Shown: one piece after another, positions 46,250 through 57,065 of the stretch
Layout of the letters: every line of letters begins with the position of its first letter
Numbering within the stretch: position 1 is the stretch's first letter
DNA from: Loripinus fragilis
Taxonomy: Eukaryota > Mollusca > Bivalvia > Lucinida > Lucinidae
NCBI GenBank assembly: GCA_964019695.1
Contig: OZ026530.1
Span: forward strand, 32,966,690-33,030,689
Direction of reading: 5' to 3'
DNA: 64,000 nucleotides
Notes under the pieces: generated by a model
What the model was told of the DNA's origin: nothing
The model's database searches: none
Seen by the model: only the letters and a program-made list of their open reading frames with translations
Program-made: the position numbers and the translations under genes

Positions 46250-46555
46250 TCAAGATGTGTCTGTTTTCATAAAGCAAAGATACGTTTGACGATCACGTCT
46301 GTTGCAAATTACGAGTACAAAATAGCAGGTGGCGTTTAGGCGTGTAAACCTTACCATGCCAATATCGTTGATTAGACAATTTCGTCTGCTTATTTTGTCT
46401 GTTGGATGTATTCATGTGCTATCAAGACTAATTTTATCATGGAAGCAAACTCTATGAACAATGATCAGACTGTTCCATGGGGGATTAGTCTGATCTGAGA
46501 TCATGTTGTTTGCGGTACAGGCTACAAAACTACATACGCAGACAAGAGAGCTGAC
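46250..46555. mobile_element. Hairpin MITE family H2, copy 4 (diverged)
   Basis: GCAAACTCTATGAACAATGA, then GACTGTTCCATGGGGGATTAGTC, then CATGTTGTTTGCGG; the flanks keep GTCTGTTGCAAATT and GCAGACAAGAGAGC. It ends about 35 bp from the exon 3 donor. Confidence 0.75.
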
Positions 46556-46588
46556 CATAAAGATATTTAATGACAGGAAAAGAGTTAC

Positions 46589-46738
46589 CTCCCGATACAT
46601 GGTTGTGCAAATAATGACACGTGACCTCTTCGCCCGTTCAATCGGGTCTTCTTGGGTTTCATCGTTGTGCTCATTCCTCTTCGACAGCAACAGCCATTGT
46701 TCAAGGAGCACCGGGTTATACGTTGGGAACCAGAACAG
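46589..46738 (-). CDS. Chitin synthase exon 3: entry to the catalytic domain
   Basis: The exon is 150 bp or 50 codons, phase 0 on both sides, with acceptor ATTCAG and donor GTAACT. It encodes LFWFPTYNPVLLEQWLLLSK, a charged loop, then VIICTTMYRE. The last segment corresponds to the first strand of the glycosyltransferase fold in chitin synthases (a C-T-M-W/Y-x-E pattern), where nucleotide-sugar binding begins. The donor lies about 30 bp from a hairpin-type repeat that ends near 46555. Confidence 0.95.
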
Positions 46739-47105
46739 CTGAATAATACGATGTTGATTGGTTAAAGGGATATATCACGTGATGTACAGGAACGCAGCTG
46801 ACATCCATGATGCAACTAAGATAATCACGGTATTCTAGAAGGGAGTGAGGTATGCTCTGCTTGATTCCAATGATCTGATATATCTATTTTCACCCCTACT
46901 TTGGCATTTTATTTTAATTTACGAGATGGTTCAACATGGCTAAAATGTTCTCTTTGGGATGTTACTCATAAACATTAAACATGAGATGTCAGTTTATTAT
47001 TACTTAACTTATTGTTTAGCGCAAGAGAACTGCAAAGTGAAGATAGCGACTACGACGGAGAGCAGCATTTGATCGACACTGATAACACCTTGTTTACATG
47101 ACGCT

Positions 47106-47296
47106 TCTGTCGTGCCAGCCGAGAGTTTTTTGTCTTCAATTATTATCGATAGATCTCTTGTGATTTAAGATAGGAGTAATATACTCAGTGATCTGTCCAT
47201 TCCCGTTAGCTCAAGTGGAGTGTACAAATTAATGTTTTACTTAACAAATTTTAATAAAATATTACGTCACTGTCAATTTCGGTTGACACGACAGTA
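47106..47296. mobile_element. MITE family M1, copy 4
   Basis: The ends TCTGTCGTGCCAGCCGAGAG and TTTCGGTTGACACGACAGTA are inverted repeats. The inner ATCGATAGATCTCTTGTG matches copy 1. Confidence 0.85.
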
Positions 47297-47624
47297 GCTA
47301 GCCTTTTTATTGGTATACTTTAACTCACCTATGAGCCTTAAGGTCCATTCACATTAACGCGCGACGCAGAGTGCAATTTTGTTTGTTTTTGTTGTTGTTT
47401 TTGCTGCATTAAACAGAAGAAAAAACAATGTGTGTTCCTTTGCTTGGGTTTGTTAATATAAACCCAGGAGAAAGGAAACACAGCAGTATAACTTAATCAA
47501 ATTTAAGAAAGATCGCAAGTGGTAAGACAATTACATGAACCTCGGTTCAAATGTATTTTAATGACTATTGCATTGCACAACTTTTACAAATATGGATCAA
47601 AACTGAGTTTACGGAAACTGTTAC

Positions 47625-48030
47625 TTGTAGCCTTGTGGTCACCTGCTGGGAAAGGGCTGACCTCTTGGCTGTCGTGTTTGTTGTGTTTTCTCACTTTCCC
47701 AAATATGTTCTGGTCCACATCAGGATTAAGGGCGAGGTTGGCGCTGTGAAACTGGTTTAAGCCCTCCAGTAAAGAAAAATACTGACCGTTCCAAGGCGGT
47801 ACTTCTTTTGTGGATCTTCTATTTTTTCTGTCTTGTGTTTGCTATGCCTTTGTGAGCGTCTGTTTCGATGTGCCTTGTGGTCGCCTGCTGGGAAAGGGCT
47901 GACCTCTTGGCTCTCGTTTGTGGTGTCCAACTGTGAGTTTGTAACTTTCCCATGGGTATCCTGGGAAGGGTGTGGTACTTGATTGTATCGATTCCTGATC
48001 TTTGCACCCTTACTTACTTTTATAAAGTAG
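47625..48030 (+). repeat. Dispersed repeat family R1, copies 4 and 5 (tandem)
   Basis: A partial copy (CCTTGTGGTCACCTGCTGGG, 47625-47745) is followed by a fuller one starting GAAACTGGTTTAAGCCCTCC and ending ATTGTATCGATTCCTGATCT. Open frames on both strands are incidental. Confidence 0.85.
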
Positions 48031-48144
48031 ATGGGGGTCAATGTGTAAAGTCAAATAAAATAGGTATCTTTATTTTTTTCTCTGGAAAGATTAGTTTATA
48101 CGAATTTAAGGGTCAAATGATAAGTATAATCTAACATTCGCGTT

Positions 48145-48272
48145 CCTGGGTTATTGAATTTATTAAAAGAGTTGCGAAAAAGAGATAAAACGCTCGACAA
48201 GCGTCGCATTTTATCTCTTTTCCCCAACTTGTTTAAAAAGTTCAATAAAACAAGAGCACTCATGTAATATCC
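48145..48272. mobile_element. Hairpin MITE family H3, copy 3
   Basis: AAAAGAGATAAAACGCTCGA / GTCGCATTTTATCTCTTTT hairpin, then ACAAGAGCACTCATGTAAT. It is inverted relative to the other two copies. Confidence 0.82.
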
Positions 48273-49000
48273 TCTATTTAACTACAGGACTGTCACACAC
48301 CGAACATACGATTTGGCGAAAACAGACGGATACGGGATAAACAGTTGTATACCAGAGCACGCACCTTTTTCGCTGGTGAGAATTTTTGACTAATTTTCTC
48401 ACTTTTATATAGCATTTTCGCGAGGGAAACACAGCAGGTCTTGTAGATCCATTCAACTGTATAGGTATGCGTTGAAATTGACTTCGTTCCTTTCTTGATT
48501 GTCGAAAAATGAGATCGGAATGTTCAAAAATACAACTTTTTTAAGGATCTGTTGCATATGTGAATATTCTTAACAATGTTGCAAGTATAATTTCAGATTA
48601 TGGTTTTTGACTGCGCGTAGCCCAGTTTCTTGTGCGAACGTCTATTAAAAATACATTGCTGAACGGCAGTTCAAAATTGTAGCCATTGTTTAAACCATGT
48701 GAATATTTCACGAATACGTGTCTTGGCAGTCGGCTTATACGGCGATAAACAGACATATTTATTATACGGGGCTGAACAGTTAAACAAAAACTAAAGCAGA
48801 ATCGAAGAAAATACAATAGGTGGGGAACCCAAAGGAGACGATCAAAGTATAACTCACCGCTATAAACTGGCATTCAAATTCAAGGTATCAAATGAAAAAA
48901 AAACATAATCCCGTATCCGACCGTTTTGCTACCAGATGTACACTGTGTGTCAGTAATATACGCACATTTTTTCTTTTCTATTTTTTTTTTAAATCTTTAC

Positions 49001-50014
49001 CTGCGCTTCATCCTGTTTGATCAGCGGTCGACTCTTAATAATGAGATATCCAAATGAGAAGAACTGGGCAAACACCAGGCACAAACAAGCTCCAACTAAC
49101 AACAAGATGTTCGTCGTTCCATCCAGCACACACATATCACCAGAGTCCCCAGGATGTAGAATCCCAACACATGATTCATACGCAGAGTATAAGACCGCTG
49201 CCAGCGGCGTCGCTAGAAACAACGGCATGGCATACGCCCCCTTTTGCATGCACGTGGTGCACGCTATAAATCCTATGACGTAACCAAGGAGACTACTACA
49301 ACCATTAGCAATAAAATAATAAATCTCAAAGCCTTCCCAGCCGTACCATCCTGATTTGAAATGTTCACTAACCGCTGTAGCGTCTACGGATGAATCAAAT
49401 ATGGCAAACCTGAGTAGTATGAATGAAAACACGAAAGTAAATACTATTTTTAGAAAAGACATGTATATAACCATTTTCCATGTTGGTTTCTCAAGGGCGA
49501 TAATCTTTGGTTCATCAGTGACACTGTCAGTCATATTGACGCTAAAGTCGTCAAGCTCACGAGTTCCATCTGCAGACACCCCTCTGTGTAAACTTTCAGT
49601 TCTGATATAGGAATTTTCAGGGACACCATCGTTTTGATCTGTCTTATTGGCACTAGTAATACTAGGTTGCAGCAAGAATGACTGGATCTCTGGTACCCAG
49701 GCGATTGAAAGACAGAGGACTCCCACAACAGGGTACCAAATGTTTTCTAAGTCTGTAGAATGTTTACTAACTATCCAGAGTGTCACTGTAAGTCCTATCC
49801 CAGTCAGTTCAAGAACAAGGGCAATTCCAAAGAACATAGACTTTTTCCTAGATTGAGTAGCTGTTCCAAACATAGCCTTATATAAAGCCACACCCACTGG
49901 CACAATGAAGACACAATTCGCTAGGAGTATGACCATATATGGGTGTGTCATGGAAGGTATTTTCATCACAAAGATGCAGGTACCAAAAGTTTCTATTGCA
50001 CAAATAAAAAATCC
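49001..50014 (-). CDS. Chitin synthase exon 2: N-terminal multi-membrane region
   Basis: This is the largest exon, 1,014 bp or 338 codons, phase 0 on both sides. The acceptor is TTTCAG before 50014 and the donor is GTAAAG after 49001. It encodes repeated hydrophobic helices, starting GFFICAIETFGTCIFVMKIP, with a polar loop in the middle (TKSxNKTDQNDG-type, acidic and Ser/Thr-rich) between two helix groups. This matches the long N-terminal membrane domain of animal chitin synthases. It ends KSRPLIKQDEAQ, which joins directly to LFWFPTYNPV in the next exon. Apparent open frames on the plus strand here are shadows. Confidence 0.93.
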
Positions 50015-50124
50015 CTGAAATAAAAATACGCATTGTGAGGTAGAGCCAAAGCACAAATAAAGGTTAAATCGACGTTGACCCAGTTCAGCCATGCACCAAC
50101 GAAGTCTGATCAGAGCAGGACTTT

Positions 50125-50255
50125 AGTTAAGAGTGCGTAACGAAAATTTAATTATCTTATTTCTCAACCAAAACATATTTTGTGGGTACTCAAAAGAACT
50201 TTCTCAATGCGACGGTTCTTTTAAGCACCCAAAACATAATGCTAAAATTGATCGG
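50125..50255 (-). mobile_element. Hairpin MITE family H1, copy 5
   Basis: TAAGAGTGCGTAACGAAAAT, CAACCAAAACATATTTTGTG and AAAAGAACTTTCTCAATGCG are the reverse complement of the family. It lies in the exon 1-2 intron. Confidence 0.82.
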
Positions 50256-50329
50256 TAAGAAAATATTTACAATTTTACGCTGAAAATTTTTGTTTATCTA
50301 AACCTGTGTCAGAGCCTTCATTTGCGCAT

Positions 50330-50470
50330 GAAGAACTATTGAGACTTTCACATATCCACAAAGCGTCTAGTGAAAACTCTGATCAGACTTCGCCAATCAA
50401 CAGGCTGATCTGAGTCGTCGCTGGGCGCACTTATCAGTGTTGGAAATGTTTGCCACACGGTGGCGGAGAA
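50330..50470. mobile_element. Dispersed repeat family M3 fragment
   Basis: CTCTGATCAGACTTCGCCAA and CAGGCTGATCTGAGTCGTCG, then TCAGTGTTGGAAATGTT, match the centre and one end of the family. Confidence 0.6.
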
Positions 50471-50874
50471 TCAAAATGGCGGATAGTCACTGTAAAAAAA
50501 CGTTTCGGGGAAGACAATTTAGTTTTAATGTTCATACTGGGCAGATATTATGCACAAAGCTACAATGTACCATTTCGCTAGTATCCTTATAAGGTTGATT
50601 TGAAATTATTCTTTGCAATTGTGCAGTCGAGATTCTGATCCAATACTTTAAAGATTGAGCCAGCAATATTAAAAATAATCGCCTGGAAATGAATTTTACA
50701 ATTCTTTTTAGCTATTGCCGTAGGAAAATGTGCAAAATATTCAACCTTTGCAAAATTGCACAGATTTCATATCTTATACATCGACACGCAATGACATACA
50801 CCTTTGAGGGTTTTTATCTTCACAATTATTCTTTTTAGCATTCAGCAACGTCTGTGCCTATCATTTTAACAACA

Positions 50875-50955
50875 TATTTTCATAACATATTAACGTCTCT
50901 GCATAACATGTTAACGCCTGTACATAACATGCTAACGTCTGTGCATAACAGGCTA
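50875..50955. repeat. 21-bp short tandem repeat, about four units
   Basis: The units are CATAACATATTAACGTCTCTG, then CATAACATGTTAACGCCTG and CATAACATGCTAACGTCTG forms at a 21-bp period. The GTTAACAT core recalls the 21-bp repeat at 56.0-57.1 kb. Confidence 0.8.
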
Positions 50956-51014
50956 CATGGTGAAATAAAAAACAAATACATTATGCATGTAAGAGCATAC
51001 TAAAAAGTACTTAC

Positions 51015-51442
51015 TACAACGAAAGATCGCTTACAAGGCCATGGAATATCCTTCCTAAACAATCCTCCCCAAACGCCCCTGAGAAAATTTACACCATTTG
51101 GAATCAAGACTATAAGAAATAATATGACAAACATGCGGCATGCCGCTTGCACAGTCTCCGGACCCGGTTCTGATGTCAATCTCTGCATATTTTCCGATAT
51201 TGCAATTGCAGATATCTTGCTTTGAGTCACAAAAGCCAGTAACAACGACGCTAACACAAATGTCGATATCCATTTTATTGCAACAACCCTCTTTGATGGT
51301 CGATGTCGAAGGAAACGTTTTTTGGAGAGCTCAGCGTCTATTTTGGTTTGGCACTCTATTGTTAGTTTCTTCGGACGGTTGTCGCTACTGGTGAGTCCGC
51401 TGACGCTGCTCTGTTGGTGGCTGGAGTTACTCGTGTAGTACG
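51015..51442 (-). CDS. Chitin synthase exon 1 of those found: N-terminal tail and first membrane helices
   Basis: The acceptor is TTCCAG before 51442 and the donor is GTAAGT after 51015. The exon enters in phase 1 and leaves in phase 0, giving 142 whole codons. It opens with a Ser/Asn/Gln-rich, probably cytosolic tail (YYTSNSSHQQSSVSG). A basic stretch (KKRFLRHRPSKR) follows, then a hydrophobic helix (ISTFVLASLLLAFV) and a second helix (MFVILFLIVLIPNGVNFL). It ends in IPWPCKRSFVV, the loop that leads into the next helix in this family. Phase 1 entry means at least one more upstream exon holds the start codon; I could not find it between 51443 and 64000. Confidence 0.88.
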
Positions 51443-51660
51443 CTGGAAGGAAAACAAATATAGGAAAACCTGTCTAGAATATCCACTCTAAAAAGACCAA
51501 AAATGGAGTTGCAAGTCCAATTATAGCTTATTGCAGGTCAAAAGTATTGCAGAATGCTCCAAAGGGATCTTTAAGCTATCATTTGTTATTAAGATAATTT
51601 TTCGTCTATTTTTGATTGGCGGCCTATGACATATTGTACTTGAAACATACATTCTATAGA

Positions 51661-52795
51661 TGCCAGCGCAATGGTTCAGCGGTAGAGTGTTAAACTTGAG
51701 ACCGCGGGATAACTATACTAAACAAAATTAAAGTGAAAAGGCTACACCTGAATTGTTTGCCATCTATATACAAAGTTATGCAAACCAAGAATGTAAATGA
51801 AAGTGTATCTAAATTTTCAATAATGTGTAATGCATAACAGTAAAAGTTTTACGGATGCTGCCACGAAGAAACACACGAAAGCCATTTAAATGTGACCGGG
51901 ATCCAATTTTTCAGGTTGCAAATTTGAACAGAAATCTTACACAGTTTAGGCCTTCAGAAATCTACAACCTACGAGATACGACTGCACGAAACGGTAGTCT
52001 AGATATGTGATAACCAGAAATGTGAAGGACTTATCTCAAGTTTGTTTTGATCGTTTAGAAAAGCAATCTAAAAAGCGGGGTTTCCATCAAATTGCCAATT
52101 TTGAAATTTTAACACTGAAATCTCCATAGGTAAGTAAATCAATCTGTTGTTGCATCTTAGTATAAGGACATTACTAGTCGAGAAATGGTAGAAACAATGC
52201 GCTTAGAGATCAACCTGATTTGGCATAAGAACATTATCGAAAATCGTGATAAATCGAAGATTACCAAACATTTAATATTCCCTATTTGATTTTGTCAAAG
52301 GGAGACAATTTTCATTTTTTTTACAAATTTGATTAATTCGAATTTGTTTTCTGAGCTTGTATCAAGTGATTTAGCAGTTTTCTCGTGTTTTTAGTAACAC
52401 AATTATGACTTATTTTGATTAGCATAACAATTTTAATTTGCGCATGCGCAAAAGCAAAATTCAGTGAATAAAGCTTTAAACACATACAGGAGCATAACTC
52501 AGACATCAAACGAGACAAATTGGTGGAGTTTCAACGAATCGTTTGCTGGATGTCTGGGAAACATTATTAAGCTTTAGTATATACTTTTTGTCCAAGACTT
52601 TCTCACAAAATATAGATAAATTTAGTGTAGCGTTTTCACTTTTGTTCAGTATAGTTTGGGCATCACCGGAGGCAATGTGTTGTGTCCTTGAGCGAGACAC
52701 TTTATCCTCTGTAAAAAGAACTGGCGTCCTGAATTTGCTAAATGTGTTGACTGGGACGCAAATCATCACCTCAAAGAAAACAAAAACATTCAGAT
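51661..52795 (+). mobile_element. tRNA-derived SINE split by a DNA element
   Basis: 51661-51713 is a SINE head (CAATGGTTCAGCGGTAGAGT, ACTTGAGACCGCGGGATA). 52651-52795 continues the same SINE (GGGCATCACCGGAGGC, GTCCTTGAGCGAGACACTTT, TTGACTGGGACGC, A-rich end). The insert between them is a family D1 element. Confidence 0.85.
51718..52650. mobile_element. Family D1 TIR element, 0.93-kb copy nested in a SINE
   Basis: The ends ACTAAACAAAATTAAAGTGA and GTTTTCACTTTTGTTCAGT are inverted repeats. The interior 51740-52330 is an inverted copy of 5340-5960. The terminal pair may extend outwards by a few bases (CTATACT / AGTATAG). Confidence 0.85.
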
Positions 52796-52867
52796 GAACG
52801 GTAAAGAGGTTTCATCTATGTTCAAATTCTTTCGAGTGTAGAGCACAAGTGGATAATAGAGCCGCGA

Positions 52868-53075
52868 CAGGAGGTTTGCAACACTGTGATATGTACGACC
52901 AGCAAAGCCTCAGATCAGCCTGTGCATATGCGCAGGCTGATCAGAGCCTATGCTAGTCGCTTGAATATTCTATGAGTGTTAAGCTACTGACTGAACATCA
53001 GCGTAAAAGGAGGCTACAGGCTCGTCTAAGGCTACACTTGTCAAAATGCCACATTGTTGGAAATCACAGACATGT
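52868..53075 (+). mobile_element. Dispersed repeat family M3, copy 3
   Basis: TTGCAACACTGTGATATGTA, CAGATCAGCCTGTGCATATG, CGCAGGCTGATCAGAGCC and CCACATTGTTGGAAATCA are seen in order. Confidence 0.8.
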
Positions 53076-53099
53076 CGCGGCTTTTATTGATTATCATTG

Positions 53100-54890
53100 C
53101 ATGTGCAATACACAAGATGAAAAGAACCAGATAATAGCAAAACAAAAAGCATGATGTGTGGGTTTAATGAAGACTCAAATTAGCTTGAGACATCCGCCAA
53201 ATCTGTCGACATTGTACATTTTTGTAGCCTTTACTGTGAGCTTATGGTGTAGCTCAGGACTGACGTTTAACTCGTACAGACACGGAAGTCTCTGTACAGA
53301 TCGTGCGTGTGTCCAGGCTTTTTTGTGGTTTTTATGGGCGCACATATTGTTGTTTTTTCCAGGCATTGCATCAAATGTTTCTGGTGTGTTTTTTTTTTTT
53401 GCTTGTTTGCTTTGTTGTTCTTTTTGTTATTTCGTATTTTTCGTAGATTTTCGTAAGATGAAACATAAAATACATATGGTTCCGGTAAAACTTCAAAGGT
53501 GTAGATGTTAAGGTATAAAAAACAAACTTTAAGTTTATGAATAGAAAAATATCATAACTTGGATATTCTGACAACTTGAAGTGATAATGAATATTGTTAT
53601 ATGACTGGAGAGAATCCTGTCTCCTGATTGGCCCAATTTGTCTTTAATAATCCCAATGTCTACCTGAAAGCTGGCCTACAGGTTGATATCAGATGAAAAC
53701 CAACTCAAACTAGATTCCAGAGGTTCATATTTTCGACACATTTTCTTATGTAACCCTCTAGAGAAAAGAATAACATGAGCACGAAATTAGCATGTGCTGC
53801 ATGAAAGGACCTCTGACGGGTGGTAATGGGAATCACAGTGTATCGCTGCCTATAACTTTGATAAAAAATAAGGTCCATCAACTGCTTCAATGTTGATATA
53901 TAAGCTCGATGTTGGTCTCTATTTTATGATTTTGCATTTGATTTCATATTTCCATGAATGAACGGCTATTCCCATGAATGAACGATTGTATCGATTCCTG
54001 ATCTTGCACCCTTACGTACAATATTTTGGGCCTACAATGGTCACTTTTTGTATTATACATATAGGAAATAGCAGAACTTTTTTAAACATAACTCCCACCC
54101 CCCCCCCCTCCCCCGAGTCCTAACTAATCCTTTTGCACGTTATTTTGTTCTCATATTTAATAATACATGTGAAAAGCTAGTATGGACTCATTAGCATTTG
54201 GATTTTTGGTGTGCTCTCTTGAAAATCTTTTTTTTTTCAGTATAATGAAATAATCAGTACAAGTAAGCTTCCTTTTCATAACCCATTAGTCGTGAAATAT
54301 TACAACGTTTTAGCAAATTTTTCTTTAGATTATGAAAATTGTCATTTTACTAAATTCAGTTGGTAGTTTATTTTGCACGTATACTGTATCTATCCTTGGT
54401 GTACTTTACGCATGGATGAATGGTTATAGTACATTGCTGCATAATATTGCACCAGGTAAATACATTATCATCAAGGTTGAAATTGAACTACAGTTGCACG
54501 CAATATAACGCACAAATCAGATAGAAAAAAACAACTACTAAAATTATCATTAAAATGCTCATGATTTTGGACTTTAAAATACTTTCAATGTGATTTGTAA
54601 TCAAGTATTGATAATATAATACCCTTACACGTGAAAATAATTGACTTCTAAATGTTTTGGTTAAGGCAAATTTTGCAACCCCTATGCCCTTTGATAGCGT
54701 CTCCTGTTTTGTGGTAGGAATCTGCCTGTCTAACTATAACCTTAATTCGTTCCTAATACATCAAGCGTCCTATTCAAAAGGATACCAGTGATAGCTTATG
54801 CATAGTTTTTGGAAGCATCTGATAAATAGGCAGATTCCCTTTCAAATTGTCAGAGGTCCTTGACATTATTTGCTGTTTCACCTCTCAACA
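53100..54890. other. Upstream flank or intron, nothing recognised
   Basis: Upstream of the first exon found. 53975-54015 has a short R1 fragment (ATTGTATCGATTCCTGATCT). No first exon, promoter or CpG-rich start region could be supported. Confidence 0.45.
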
Positions 54891-54898
54891 GGCTTATG

Positions 54899-54994
54899 TA
54901 TAGGTTATTCAATGTTTTGTGTTGGTTATGGAACGAGAGAGCGGAGCTCCCGAGTGTATATTTCATAACAAACACAAAACATTGAATAACCTAA
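54899..54994. repeat. Palindrome at left edge of the inverted-repeat structure
   Basis: TAGGTTATTCAATGTTTTGT and ACAAAACATTGAATAACCTA are perfect inverse arms around a 50-bp GAGCGGAGCTC-containing loop. Confidence 0.9.
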
Positions 54995-55145
54995 TTAACC
55001 AACACTTTTGTGAGACTCATTCCCATAACTTGATGAGAGGAAATTGCAGTCCAAAATATTAATTTCACCAAACTTAGTTTTATATTTAGAACCCTAAATA
55101 AAACTGTGATAAGAATATTGACACAAAATGATGTAAATTCTAAAT

Positions 55146-55899
55146 GTTAGCTGCTGCACAGAAAAGTGGTGACTGCAGAAAACACTGACCAGGCTGCACA
55201 TTTACATTGAAGCCTGGTCAGAAATTACACTGCTTGTCCCAAAATGCTTTTTTTAAGACAGCATGACCGAACGGCACATGAATATACACGCTGATCTGAG
55301 TGTCTCCACTGTTTTGGAATCAGGGTAGAGTGCACAAACAGTGGTGACTCAACAGCCTGCATATCTGTAACGTGTGATCAATGAAATGCTTCCCAGATAA
55401 TTTTGAAAAAAATATATAACAAAAATGCTGCTAGTAAAATTCATGTGTCCCATGTGGACGCATCCATGGCTAAAATGAAATGAAATACTCCTAAACAAAA
55501 TGCAGCAAAATGCTACATAATGTGTACATTTCAGGATGTGAAATCAACACAGAAAACAGCTGGGTCAGGGCGATATACGTTCAAAAGGGACAAATGGATT
55601 TTATTAAAAGCATTTTTGTTAGATTTTTTTTCAAAATTATCTGGGAATCATTTCATTGATCACACGTTACATATGTATAGGCTGATCAGTCTCCGCTGTT
55701 TGTGCATTCTACCCTGATTCCCAAACAGTGGAGACACTCTGATCAGCGTATATATTCATGTGCCTTTTGGTCGTGCTGACTTTTTCAAAAAGCATTTTGG
55801 GACAAACAGTGTAATTTCTGACCAGGCTTCAACTTCAATGTACATGTGCAGCCTGGTTGGTGTTTTCTGCAGTCGCCACTTTTCTGTGAAACAGTTAAC
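55146..55899. repeat. Internal inverted repeat, ~270-bp arms
   Basis: The left arm (GAAAAGTGGTGACTGCAGAA, AGGCTTCAATGT complement, CAGATAATTTTG) and the right arm (CAAAATTATCTGGGAATCAT ... CTGCAGTCGCCACTTTTCTG) match over almost their whole length. The loop is about 200 bp. Confidence 0.88.
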
Positions 55900-56017
55900 T
55901 AAGCTCCTAAGTGTATATCTCATAACCAGCACAAAACATAGTATAACCTATTTATATGGAACGCCATAACTGTCTTATGTTAAGACATGACATTATGTGC
56001 TGTCGGCAGGTATTATG

Positions 56018-57065
56018 TAATGTTAACGGACCATTATGTGCTGTTGTAAGACCATGTTGCGATGTTGACAGACCACTATGTGATGTTGACAGACCATTAT
56101 GTAATGTTAACAGACCATTATGTGCTGTTGTAAGACCATGTTGTGATGTTGACAGACCACTATGTGATGTTGACAGACCATTATGTAATGTTAACAGACC
56201 ATTATGTGCTGTTGTAAGACCATGTTGTGATGTTGACAGACCACTATGTGATGTTGACAGACCATTATGTAATGTTAACAGACCATTATGTGCTGTTGTA
56301 AGACCATGTTGTGATGTTGACAGACCACTATGTGATGTTGACCGACCATTATGTAATGTTAACAGACCATTTTGTGCTGTTGTAAGACCATGGTGTGATG
56401 CTGACAGACCACTATGTGATGTTGACAGACCATTATGTAATGTTAACAGACCATTATGTGCTGTTGTAAGACCATGTTGTGATGTTGACAGACCACTATG
56501 TGATGTTGACCGACCATTATGTAATGTTAACAGACCATTATGTGCTGTTGTAAGACCATGTTGTGATGTTGACAGACCACTATGTGATGTTGACCGACCA
56601 TTATGTGATGTTAACAGACCATTTTGTGCTGTTGTAAGACCATGTTGCGATGTTGACAGACCATTATGTGATGTTGAAAGACCATTAGTTGATGTTGTAA
56701 GACCATTATGTGATGTTAACATGCAAGTATGTGATATTAACAGACATAACGTGAAGTTGACAGACCATTATGTAATGTTAACGGACCATTATGTGCTGTT
56801 GTAAGACCATGGTGTGATGCTGACAGACCACTATGTGATGTTGACCGACCATTATGTAATGTTAACAGACCATTATGTGCTGTTGTAGGACCATTATGTG
56901 ATGTTGAAAGACCATTAGTTGATGTTGTAAGACCATTAGCCTATGTGATGTTGACAGAACAGTATGTGATGTTAACATATCATCATGTGGTGTTGACAGA
57001 CCATTATGTGATGTTAACAGATTATAATGTAATGTAGACAGACCATCATATGATGTTGAACAGTC
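56018..57065. repeat. 21-bp satellite with 84-bp higher-order unit
   Basis: Four 21-bp variants follow in fixed order, for example GACCATTATGTGCTGTTGTA, GACCATGTTGTGATGTTGAC, GACCACTATGTGATGTTGAC and GACCATTATGTAATGTTAAC, each with one further base. The 84-bp block repeats about eight times to near 56700, then the order loosens. Open frames of 256 and 282 codons on the two strands reflect the 7-codon period only. Confidence 0.95.

Larger units (their letters stand above)
8198..51442 (-). other. Chitin synthase gene with C-terminal SAM domain (partial, 16 exons placed)
   Basis: This minus-strand gene spans at least 43 kb. Chitin synthase is a membrane-bound family-2 glycosyltransferase that polymerises UDP-N-acetylglucosamine into chitin; in molluscs it serves shell, gut and other cuticle-like matrices (family knowledge). 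The exon order reproduces the family layout: many N-terminal membrane helices, a catalytic domain with DAD, EDRW and QRRRW, a C-terminal helix cluster and the SWGTRE motif. A SAM domain follows. All splice phases agree except exon 14 to 15. No start codon, promoter, stop codon or poly(A) signal could be assigned, so both ends are missing. No myosin-head exons, which some mollusc chitin synthases carry, were seen. Confidence 0.93.

Noticed and set aside
55952..56804. 256- and 282-codon open frames on opposite strands as repeat proteins
   Set aside because: Both come from a 21-bp satellite whose period is a multiple of three. Openness on both strands argues for sequence structure, not coding.
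56018..57065. CRISPR-like array
   Set aside because: The repeats are contiguous 21-mers without unique spacers and the genome is animal.
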